Below, piece by piece: positions 23,624-33,151 of a stretch of DNA of 64,000 nucleotides. The stretch's first letter is position 1. Every line of letters starts with the position of its first letter. A program made the position numbers and the translations under genes. A model generated the notes under the pieces. It saw nothing but the letters and a program-made list of their open reading frames with translations, had not been told where the DNA came from and ran no database searches. The stretch comes from Biscogniauxia marginata (lineage: Eukaryota > Ascomycota > Sordariomycetes > Xylariales > Xylariaceae), in assembly GCA_022695795.1 (NCBI GenBank), contig MU404150.1:1-64000 (forward strand), written 5' to 3'.

Positions 23624-25169
23624 CTTATTGAATGTGTCGCTTTTTCCTCCCCTTCTTACGCTATTAATTGATGATAATCAAGAATCGATTCTCATACGGA
23701 GGTGTGGCTTCAGGATCTCGGTTTGAGATAGGCTTTTCTTGATATAGGCTATATTTAAGTTTTTCGTCACATTGTTCTATCGCATGCTGGGGTATGTAGG
23801 GAAGAATAGTGCAGATCCTTGTTGAGATGAGACGAAGATATGAGATAAGATCAAGCGTATTAGTCCAAAGGTCAGTCTACGAGATAGATGGGCGTAGCCC
23901 CTCTATATATACATACAGGAGACCATGGGACGTACAGGGGCATAGCCCCATATTTCAACATTCCTCAACATGGTGCAACAATTGCTAGACCGTCTGTATC
24001 AGATACATTTCCAATAATTTTACCGCTCGAGTACGCCTCCTTGTGTCATTGTCCAATCATTTATTTTCTCTAGTCAAAACCATTTCTGTGGGAGTTACAT
24101 TCGGAGCAATCCTATAATAGCCTTTATTACCAAAAGGGAAGCTCGAGAATTTGCCTCCTATGTGTTGATCAGCGAGATGCATGTGCTCGTCCAGTCTCAA
24201 TTTCCTCCTTTGGTAGGAGACCATACTACCCTTAATAAAGAGGTTTGTCTTCGTAGCCTCAAATCAGGAGATCCAAGGTTTCCAAACTGTGCAACGAATC
24301 TCCGATGGTAACTGAACATAATTTTTATATGTATTGGTTCACACGTCTGCAACGTTTCCTCTCCAGTGTCCTAGCCGTCACCAAACCAACTCGATTAATA
24401 ATATATTTATCGTTCCTATATCAACTGGGACATTCTATAATTATAATAAAGCTTGCCGATTTATGCAAAGCGGTATAGCGAAGGTGGTTGCTGTATTGGT
24501 AATCTCCTAGCAACAGTAGCTAATTAACGTCTTTTATCTTTAACAAGCCAAAGTGGCACAAGGACCAGCTGAATGACTAGTACCCTTTACGAATTGGTTC
24601 CTTGAAAATTTCGACAATCGCGTGCGTAAGTTTAGAACTGAATTCTAGTTTAAAATTTTGCTGTGTTCTAAACTATAAACTGTTGTGAACTATAATAATA
24701 TCGCTTAAAGGACCCAACTAACCCTCAAGGGACTTAACAAATGTCTATATAAGCCTGCATGTTCTCTGCTAGTTAGTTCATGGTATCCATCACCTAATCC
24801 TAATATAACAACTACTCCATCGACTACACAACTACGAAGTTCCCAAGTAAGCACTTAGCACTTACGTTATATTCCACCAACTACGTTACTAGGACCGTCA
24901 AACAATTATTGTACAATGAATTAGAGAGAGATGTATCTAGAATTAATGGATATGTATTTCGGAATTGGGTGTTTGTAACATGGTTATATTTATATTGAAG
25001 TAAAGTACGTCTTATTTCTAGTTCAGGAATCATGGCTCTGTCCTAAGATGAGAGAATAAGAGACGTATAAGCATTTAGGGTGTGAAAGTAAAAGTAAAAA
25101 ATGAAGAAAACAGAATGTCATTCAGAGCCTTTAAATATAGGAATATGAGTATGGTAACGCTACCTAGTG
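23624..25169. other. Intergenic, possible small LTR relic
   Basis: No gene is supported. Around 24670-24810 the sequence goes from TGTTGTGAACTATAATAA through a TATATAAGCC promoter-like word to CCTAATATAACA, which resembles a short copia-type LTR. No second copy or target duplication was found, so this is weak. Confidence 0.35.
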
Positions 25170-26573
25170 TCACTCTAATTCAGGACTATCCCCAAACAAA
25201 GTGCTCAGTGCAGCCGTCGGGTAGCGATCTCCCTTCGAGCCGCCAAATCCATTGATGACATCTCTGATTTTTGCCTCTTCCTGCTGCGAGAGCTTAATAT
25301 CGACTGCTTGTGCATTTTCCTCTAGATATTTGATTCGCTTGGTGCCTGGAATAGGGATTATATCTATAACGATGATTAATGAATATATTTCCTCAGCTTC
25401 TTGACACTGAGAGTCGAGAGACCTCAATTGACAATAACATACCTTCGCCCTGGGCTAATACCCAAGCTAGAGAAAGCTGGCCGGGAGTACAACCTTTCTC
25501 CTTTGCAATAGAGCCTATCAGCTCAGCGAGCTTCAGATTGTCCTGGAAATATGCTTCCGAAAAGCGGGGGTGCGCCCTTCTATTTCATTGTGGTAGGTTA
25601 GTAAATATTCCATTCATTATTCCCGAGAGCATTCAGTATAGTTATTATCTAGAAACATCCCATAAAAGAAAAGGAGTCAGGCGGCGCGTGTAAGGAGCAC
25701 TGCACTTGCCACGGAATTAACATATACAAACCCAAGTAATGTTTTTACTGACCTAGTGTCTTTCTCGTCGAGATCCTCTCGCTTCTGGATAGCACCTGTC
25801 AAAAAGCCCCTGCCAAGAGGAGAGTATGCCACGACCTTGACGCCGAGCTCTCTTGCCGTTCGCAGAATATCCGTGTCCTTTGACTCAATCTGCAGAGCAA
25901 AAGGGGAGTATTCCATCTGCACGGCAGTGATAGGATGGATCTTGTACGCTCTCCTCAGACTCCTAGCGGAGCACTCCGATATGCCCAAATAGCGGATCTT
26001 CCCTTCCTTCTTCAGCTCGGCCATGGCCTGGATAGTATGCTCGATGGGGGTCTTCGAGTCTACGCGGTGCTGGTAATAGAGGTCGATGTGATCTATGCCT
26101 AGGCGCTCTAGACTGGCACGACAGGCCTCTTTGACATATTCGGGGTCTCCGCGGATCTCCAACTTGCCGTCCACTGTTTTGGCCGCAAACTTCGTGGCAA
26201 GAAAGATCTCATCTCTACGGCCGGTCTCCTTGAACCATCTCCCAATCAGTAGTTCATTCCTATAATGACAATGTCAGCCAATTACAAGTGCATACTGCGA
26301 TAGAAAATTCGGTCTATTAGAGGCCCATTATAAGCACAAAAACTGCCAGCGAGAAGCTGTTCGCGGGTGGCGGACTGACGTGAATGGGCCATAAAAATCA
26401 GAGGTGTCCCAGAAGGTGATACCCATATCAGCCGCTTTGGTAAGGACCTTGAATGATTCATCATCGTTGAATCCTCCAAACGAAGCATATCCAGTACTCA
26501 TGCCCATGCATCCAAGGCCAATAGCACTCACGAGGTCATCGCCAAGTTTTCGTTTGGGGTAGTTGGTGGCCAT
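25170..26573 (-). CDS. Aldo/keto reductase
   Basis: Four exons, 26573-26380, 26259-25753, 25579-25443 and 25363-25170, with phases agreeing at every junction, give 343 residues, the usual size for the family. The barrel start is [20 protein letters not shown]. The catalytic tetrad is visible as Asp56 and Tyr61 (WDTSDFYG), Lys88 (LATKF) and His129 (YYQHRVD). The C-terminal [16 protein letters not shown] is the NADP phosphate-binding signature. The sequence is closest in style to the AKR13/YakC group, which reduces aldehydes and ketones with NADPH in the cytosol; the substrate cannot be told. It lies next to broken SDR and MFS fragments, so it may be the surviving member of a former metabolic cluster. 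Confidence 0.92.
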
Positions 26574-28019
26574 GATGCAGGGAGTTGTGCTGGTACTAAG
26601 TAAATTCTAGTAAGGAACCAGAAGCTTTGGGAATAGGTTTGTCTATGGAATATATAACGGTATGGAATATTGCCGCGTCGTAAGATTATATACCTGGCCC
26701 TCGCACGACAAGATATCAATAAGTAACGACGGGTTGGTATTTTATTTATTATTCCCTAAAGCCGAGCCCCCATGCCAGCCCCGCTCGACCAAATGTTTCA
26801 AGGAGTTGCACCTAAGCGAATAGAGTACTAGTATAAGCCACGTCATAGAGCGTATATCATAGGTTGAAGTGGCGAATAGCATCTAGAATACTGTAGCGCG
26901 AGGAGTCTTACATCTGTGGACATATCAGCCTAAGTCCGTTAATCCTATATCAACTCGGACATAACTCGCTCATCACGACCTTGCAATAACTATTCCTTCT
27001 GTGCGTCTCCATATCCACAATTTCACCCCCTAAGTATCCTACAAGCTCAATTCTCATATACCACTGGCTTGAGTTCAATTGCGTAGCTCTGTCTTTCAAT
27101 CATTCGAAATGGTCCCATTGACTTACTTCTTGGCTTTGAAAAGATCTCAGTATCTATAATCAACTCAACTTAATTGGACTACCATTGCATATAATCGCAA
27201 TTGCCGTTGTTAACGCCGTAGCTGTCGGTAGCCATTAGCAGGTTGATTAAACAGTAATAGTATGCAGCACTGTCTGAGATTTACCAAATGTGCATGAAAA
27301 AAATTATCTTATCATTACCAAAGATTATTTTTTCAATTGAAAGCGGTGTTGATGCAGTGAGTCTTACGTTGAAATATAAGCCTCACCAAGCTAAGGTGCA
27401 TAACACTTTTTTCCTATTATAAGTAAACATCTAAATAGGCATATCATCCCTAAACTAATGGTCAGCCACTAATCTGACCTTCCACGAGGACAAAGTTTTA
27501 TTTCCTTAACGAGCTTATAATATGACGTTAATAATAGAATAGCAATCAGTAGTCATGCTATATACCTATGTAACTTTATCTTACACAAATACCCATGCCT
27601 TAGTGTTGAGAAGTAGGCACCCCACCACAGACTGTAGCGTTCTATCCACATAAAAGGGTTTTAGCCGCATGGGCCGCAATGTGATGATTGGTTTTATGAA
27701 GTACATCCGTTTGCTTGATGAGGCGTGTTAAGAACCACGTCAGTGTAGGGGATTAAGGAGTACAAGGTGATAGGTATCTTCTAGGGGACAAAGAGACTGT
27801 TAGCAGGATATGACACAGTATCTCAGGTAGTTATAGTCCTAGACCTATACTAGGAGCCCAGCAACAGTGCGTTTTAGGTCCAAGATGAACCCTGTAATTA
27901 AGTTGTTTTTGGTGGCGAAATAAAATATTGGAAGTCCAAACTTATCTGTTATACTTGCGTCATAGTTAGTAGTGGTGGTCCAAGCGTTATATGGTTAGGT
28001 AGGTATATCAGTTGGTTTC
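26574..28019. other. Gene-poor intergenic DNA
   Basis: No frame shows a recognisable product. A short frame at 27109 begins with a hydrophobic MVPLTYFLALKRS but stops at once. Confidence 0.5.
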
Positions 28020-28225
28020 TCACGGATAAGGCTTGCATCCTAGGTCTAGAAGCTGTCGTGCTGTTTCTAGCCCTATCCCACCGTTAGATCCCGTGACTAT
28101 TGCCGCCTTACCACTTAAATCCACATCGCGGTATAGCATGAACGGCCGTGTGACGAAAGTTGGCGGTAAAGGAAATGGAGGTGGCCTGCTCTTTGCTCAG
28201 GTGAGATATCAAAGGTCGTAGCCAT
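28020..28225 (-). pseudogene. Short-chain dehydrogenase N-terminal fragment
   Basis: From ATG 28225 the minus strand reads [20 protein letters not shown]. After a frameshift near 28160 it continues as [20 protein letters not shown] and [11 protein letters not shown], which is the Rossmann TGxxxGIG motif of fungal SDR enzymes, with the expected leader before it. The reading then runs into unrelated sequence and stops at 28020. No YxxxK active site follows. It is a frameshifted remnant of about 70 residues out of the 300 or so usual for the family, and cannot make an enzyme. Confidence 0.8.
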
Positions 28226-29124
28226 GCCAAGTGCGGCTTTAGTCCTCGCGGTCGGGGGTGTTAGAGGATGACAATAGAGAGGGAGAAAATAGTAACTATT
28301 TAACGAAGCGGAAACTACTTCAAAGTCCGGGCTTGCATGAGCTTTGTTCATTCCTCACCCTTGCGTCTTTGAAATACATACCTAGGTATATATGTCATTG
28401 ACCTTTTATACCAACTTGAGCATAGCTTTAGCCAGAAAACTAGAATTGTTTACAGGTTGCCTATTGCGTTCTTTCATCCCCCACATCATATACGTTATTG
28501 GTATTTATGTATTACTTGCAGTTACCCAAAATCTTCCGACCCCTTACACTCGCGTGCGCCCGCTAGTGCCCGCCCAGCTCAGCCTTGCCATTGTACACAG
28601 TACTTGAAGATCGTCGTACATGCCGAAGCGTGGCGCTACTACGTAAAGTACCTAATACATAGGTACTTTTCCGTCGAGCCCGTTTAACTTACCGGTTTTC
28701 CTCGCCACCCTTGCATTTGCATACAGCCGCAAGGAATTCTTTTATGTAGTTACCCTGGGTCACTTTCTCGTGTTATGTAACGAGTTTAAAACGTCCGGGT
28801 TGACAAAGACGTTGTAACAAACAGTACCTGAGCACCGGCCGGAATACCAGCAGCGATTGGATTACTAACAGAAACGATATTAAGTCTTTAAATTACAAAT
28901 GCAGTTTAATAATAGACTCGTGATGAGGGTCAGTGGCGGTAGACCCCACTAAAGTACACACATACGTATCCAGGTGCATTGATAGTCATTTCCTGATCAT
29001 AGCCCTAGTTGAGAGCTTCGAAGGATCAGTAGATCACGTTCCTGCGGAGCCGCACTACTTTTGAGACAGTTGAAACCCGGCCTACCTTGGTGTCACACGG
29101 ACTGACATCTGTATGAGCAGCAGA
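28226..29124. other. Intergenic, no gene seen
   Basis: No supported coding sequence. It separates the SDR fragment from the dispersed repeat at 29125. Confidence 0.5.
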
Positions 29125-29245
29125 TTCCTGGAGGACCTTATGATTGAACTTAGACTCTTAAATCCCATGAGACCAAAGATAATTATTAGTTAAATTCGAA
29201 CTACAGTTCCAAGTCCAGTAGCCTTTGTCACACTTTGGGACAGCT
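29125..29245 (+). repeat. Dispersed repeat, empty-site copy
   Basis: This stretch (GAACTTAGACTCTTAA, GAGACCAAAG, AATTATTAGTT, GTTCCAAGTCCA.TAGCC) matches 62325-62665 in the same order but lacks the 209-bp insertion found there. The single CAAAG at 29174-29178 is the uninterrupted target. The nature of the host repeat is unknown. Confidence 0.75.
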
Positions 29246-29460
29246 AAAAATACAGATACTCTTACGTACCTTGTAGCGCAATGGACGTGGTATCATTTCA
29301 TGTAGTAGCCCGTGGCGCTTCCGTACTCAGGCCGGAGCATCTTTAAGCAGTTGTATCGAGTGAATAAAGGAGTAGAGGTAGTCACTGGGAGAACGTCTCA
29401 TCTACGTGTCTAATGATAGCAACATGATACATAACTGATTAGTCCCCATTCTAGTGGTTC

Positions 29461-29858
29461 CTGGCCTATTCCTCGCTCTCTTCCGCTATGCTGTTTTACG
29501 CGCTCGAGCCACCATCGTAAGTATCTCGTTTAATATCACCAGGGGCACAGGTTGTAGATATTCAGCCCTCCATCATTAAGATATTTGGCGACGCCGAGAA
29601 ACTGCCATATATTGGCATAGGTCTTTTTCTCGGGGCTCTTGCAGTCCTGCCTATGTAAGTCGACTATTGGAAATGTTTCGATGGTTTTTTTTTTTTTCGA
29701 TGCGTACCCTCTACCTGCTTATCTGTTAATAACGGCAGAGCTTATGGCATATTAAATGTGAAGTAGCTATTCCTCGAGTCCGTTGTTCTCTTCTAGTTAG
29801 GAAGCGTAGTCAGCAGCGCCACGCTTAACATGAGTACATTCACCAGCTGCATTCTCTG
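29461..29858 (+). pseudogene. Decayed MFS transporter fragment
   Basis: The plus strand encodes recognisable N-terminal pieces of a fungal major facilitator: a first-helix-like LAYSSLSSAMLFYALE, then VVDIQPSIIKIFGDAEKLPY and IGIGLFLGALAVLP. After an intron-like 29655-29738 it continues AYGILNVK, LFLESVVLF and LGSVVSSATLNMSTF. Two in-frame TAG codons (29764-29766 and 29794-29796) interrupt it at places where the family has Trp and Glu. A GT..AG-bounded 26-base stretch (29517-29542) is too short for a normal intron. No later helices are found. It is a truncated pseudogene, probably of a drug or metabolite exporter. Confidence 0.8.
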
Positions 29859-30360
29859 CAGCTGTATTCACTACAATAATAAGGGTCAAGGAATACATGA
29901 TATACCTTGCGGATACATACTTACCACCCATATATATTTAGCTGTATAAATGGTCCCAGTTACCATTTTAAATTTCCTTTTTCTTCTTTACAATTAATAT
30001 TTTTATTAAAAAGCCAAAAGACTAAACATTATTTTTAATACCTTGTGTATTATTATAATTTAAATTTCTTTATTTAACGAGGTTTTATATATTTCAAAGG
30101 TTTTATAACATTTTATTAAGTTTAATAAATAAATATTAAATATTAAAATAATGAGTTTTATCGATTATAATATATAAAAATGATAAAATAACCATTATTA
30201 AATTAATAAAAGGAGTTTTTAAATATGTATTTTAAATTATACTTATAATTATATATATATTTAAAACTCGCTTTAAACTGTTTAATTTTCTATGTTTTAT
30301 TAATAACTTACCTCCTTTAAAGATTTTATTACTTGGCCGTCGTTATGTCTCGGGTTTTAT
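29859..30360. other. Small AT-rich patch
   Basis: From about 29935 to 30360 composition switches to RIP-like AT-rich DNA (for example TTAACGAGGTTTTATATATT) and then returns to normal. It is probably a degraded repeat; no copy elsewhere in the window was matched. Confidence 0.6.
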
Positions 30361-30749
30361 TAATGATATATACCTATATATATATGTATTCCCATATATC
30401 AACTACTAACCCGAGTTCCTTCAAGCTGACACCATCCGTTGATCCTTTCATTTTCTTTTCTAGTTTGTTTGTGTAGTACAACCCTTATCCGTAGTATTAC
30501 GCACGTTAACTAGTTATGCCGTCTCCTATTAACTCGAGTATTGGTTTACTATTGTCATATGACCGAACACGTCAACGTTGATGGTCGTAGAACAAAATAG
30601 TTTCGCGTATATATAGGTGATAAGACGACTGTTCCAAGCTTACCACCTCCCTTACTACTTTCTATTAACCTCTACTTCGATCAAGCTTCTAAGGAGAACC
30701 TTTTAAGATATCCCCTCATCCGTTGAAACTATTACAACAAACCCAAATC
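30361..30749 (+). promoter_or_regulatory. Upstream region of the cysteine-rich gene
   Basis: A TATATATAGG word at about 30609 lies some 140 bases before the ATG and could act as a TATA element. Two AAGCTT-containing pyrimidine-rich stretches follow. No other gene is seen in this interval. Confidence 0.4.
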
Positions 30750-31295
30750 ATGCATATCGACCCCATAAATCCTCAACATACCTATTGCGAAAGCGACGTC
30801 GCTGGGTGCGTTAAGGCTACTAGCGGTAATATACACTATCCCGGAGATACTGAAAAATGTCGATGCGAGTGGTGTGATTGCCACCGGAAGGTCTACGACG
30901 GCAAAATAATCTGTGACGATTGTTTTGATTGTTGCTATGGAGGTTCACGGGATGAGAATAAGACCAAAGCTACGCATCAACATCTGAACAGCGAAATCGA
31001 CAAGAATGAACTCCCCGCCGTCCTGAGACAAACAGACTACACTGCAAAGCAATTCCCCAGTCCTCCGGCTCAACTACCCTGCCTCACGATATCGATAAAC
31101 CCATCGATTTCCAAGCAAGCTACCATTGCTACCAACAGCTCCAAATCCCATGTCGAAATGGCCGACCCCGAGGAGTTCGCTGAATGTTTGTGCTGGGTTT
31201 GTAATCCTCCCGGCATCTGTGGTCTTGTGATCTCAGGAGACCAATATATGTGCGATTTTTGCAAGCTGTATTGCGGGCATCCAAAGGAGGGATAG
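30750..31295 (+). CDS. Cysteine-rich zinc-finger-like hypothetical protein
   Basis: A single-exon frame from ATG 30750 gives 181 residues. The first module has CRCEWCDC (37-44) followed by CDDCFDCC (55-62). The second, at the C-terminus, has CLCWVCNPPG then CDFCKLYC. This looks like two related cysteine clusters, each plausibly binding zinc, joined by a linker of about 90 residues rich in Ser, Thr and Gln. No signal peptide is present, so it is probably intracellular. I do not recognise a named family; paired CxxC/CxC clusters suggest protein or nucleic acid binding. The gene lies between an AT-rich patch and a gene-poor interval. Confidence 0.6.
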   Translation: MHIDPINPQHTYCESDVAGCVKATSGNIHYPGDTEKCRCEWCDCHRKVYDGKIICDDCFDCCYGGSRDENKTKATHQHLNSEIDKNELPAVLRQTDYTAKQFPSPPAQLPCLTISINPSISKQATIATNSSKSHVEMADPEEFAECLCWVCNPPGICGLVISGDQYMCDFCKLYCGHPKEG

Positions 31296-32599
31296 AACAC
31301 GATTTATCCTTTCCCACTTCATCCAAGACTGCGCCCAGGGATGTTTCGTAGCCCTTAGTCAAGATACACCCAGAGGGTACATTCATCATCCTATTGCAAA
31401 TCTAGCTAGCATCAGCGGAATCCTGAGCATTAACTTCGGTCCGTGCAATATCATACAGAGGACGTGCCTGGGCCGAGGACCTAGGCGAACGAATATGTTG
31501 GAATATTCGGGAGTGAGGCTTTACTATACACCTCCTTCTCCCTTCCCTCATGTTGACTTCTATTTTTTTCTCTTTACCACCGGGGCAAGCTTCTACCTAT
31601 CTTCAGTGTCACAGTACGAACAACGTGGGGGCTTTTGATGATGTGGTCTTTGCACGAAGAGCTAGAACTAGAGATATTTGGGTGGAATGCCTCAATGCAT
31701 CTAGTAAAGCGGCTTCTTTGTTTCCCAGGCATCTCTGTACTTCAGGGTATATGATTTATGTCGGAAGTCTCCCATCCTCCGAAGTCACGATAGCACGCAC
31801 CATTCGCAAGACTCTTGACATAGAGTTCAATATATACAAAATCATGGTTAAAATATACTAAAAATTGTTCACTGTTGTGTCAAAATATATTTTGTCTTCT
31901 AGGTACAAAGCGCATTTACTTAACTGCCTACTCAACTTCGCAGCACTAAACTTCACACTTATAGTTTCTAGTCAACTCGATACTACTTCTCACCATATCA
32001 TAGTATTGACAATGATCTGAGACTTTTATATATGTTCATGAGTTTCTCCATAACCAGTCCAACGCCTACCATCCTAGATTCTATATTTTATTTGTCCGCA
32101 GCAGAGCACTAAATCTGCACTCACGCCCCATGCTACCTATTGCTCCGCTTCAGTCTTTTTTTTTACGCAACAACTTTGCGAACAAGAAGGCTGGGATGCT
32201 TTCTAACCCTAAAATAACGCCCGTGGAGCATATGAAGTTGCGAAAGCAACAGCAATAAACGCCTATTTCCCAGCCTATAGCGCGGCAGGTTGCCGCAGGC
32301 AAACTTGCGCTTTCACTATTTCTAATATCTCTAATGCAGGAACCAACCGCCAACATTGGTTATTGGTCTCGCATAACCTCTGGCTTCTCGAGACTATCTC
32401 CTCAAGCAAGCACACCAGTTTGGCATATAGTAACCGAAACTTGTGTCCCCGGAATTTGGGCATCTCGTCTAATATGTATAGATATAATGGCCGTTTTCGA
32501 CAAAACCCGCACGACTCTGCGCAGCAGATAAACTTGTGCCTGTCTCTAAGCTCCTGGGTATCTATCAACTTAGGATCCCCGCTTCTCCCTCTCATTTTG
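31296..32599. other. Intergenic, no supported gene
   Basis: Several frames of 60-106 residues occur on both strands but none shows motifs, signal peptide or splice structure. The stretch 32150-32595 minus could extend the following gene only through unsupported introns. Confidence 0.45.
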
Positions 32600-33151
32600 T
32601 TAGGGGAACCGCCAGAGCTTTAGTCTCTCGACCACGCTGTAGCCCAGGCCCAAGAAATCGCAGAGCGTGACCCATGTCTGCGCTTGCATAGCCGCTTTGG
32701 GTGCGTGGACGTCTAGCTCGAGGAGTTGCCGCGAGGCTTCCGTCTGTGCGAAGAAGTCGCGCACCGCCTGGGTGTATTCGTTAGGCGTCACCTGGTTCGC
32801 CGTTCTTTCGTATTGGGACACTGTTTTCAGCCAGGATTGGCGCGTGCGGGCCGACCCCCTAGCTCTGGACCCTATAGGTAGGATAAATTTCGCTTCGGGA
32901 TTGAGTTGGGAGATGTTCATGTATTCGGTGCCCGGGGATAGGACCGTGTAGGTGTTCGGGTCTGGCCTGGCCTGGTCGCTGAAATATGATGCATCTTCCG
33001 TTCGGCTGTAGCCGAGGGTGCTGAGCGCCTCCGTCACCGCGCCCGTTGCGGGGTGGCTCGGCATGAGGACATAGATGGACGGAGGAACGGAAACAGCGTG
33101 GGCGAGAGCTATGCCCGCTAGGGATAAAGGGATCGACAGGAGAGACTTCAT
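32600..33151 (-). CDS. Secreted sulfotransferase-like protein, degenerate P-loop
   Basis: Starting at ATG 33151 gives 183 residues with a clear signal peptide (MKSLLSIPLSLAGIALAHA). The body reads IYVLMPSHPATGAVTEAL then STLGYSRTEDA, where sulfotransferase-like families have a GxPRTGTTSLTEALR-type PAPS loop. It goes on through an ILPIG/SWLKTVSQYERTAN middle region, YTQAVRDFF, LLELDVH and a TWVTLCDFLGL end. This order matches the C-terminal half of fungal/cyanobacterial sulfotransferase-like proteins, but the GTT-type phosphate loop is altered, so PAPS binding is doubtful. It may be a non-enzymatic secreted derivative. The open frame runs 19 codons further upstream, but the signal peptide favours this start. 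Family assignment is tentative. Confidence 0.55.
   Translation of the reverse strand: MKSLLSIPLSLAGIALAHAVSVPPSIYVLMPSHPATGAVTEALSTLGYSRTEDASYFSDQARPDPNTYTVLSPGTEYMNISQLNPEAKFILPIGSRARGSARTRQSWLKTVSQYERTANQVTPNEYTQAVRDFFAQTEASRQLLELDVHAPKAAMQAQTWVTLCDFLGLGYSVVERLKLWRFP

Noticed and set aside
27330..27430. Similarity to 44900-44960 (GTTGAAATATAAGCC)
   Set aside because: Only about 50 bases with poor flanks; could be chance.
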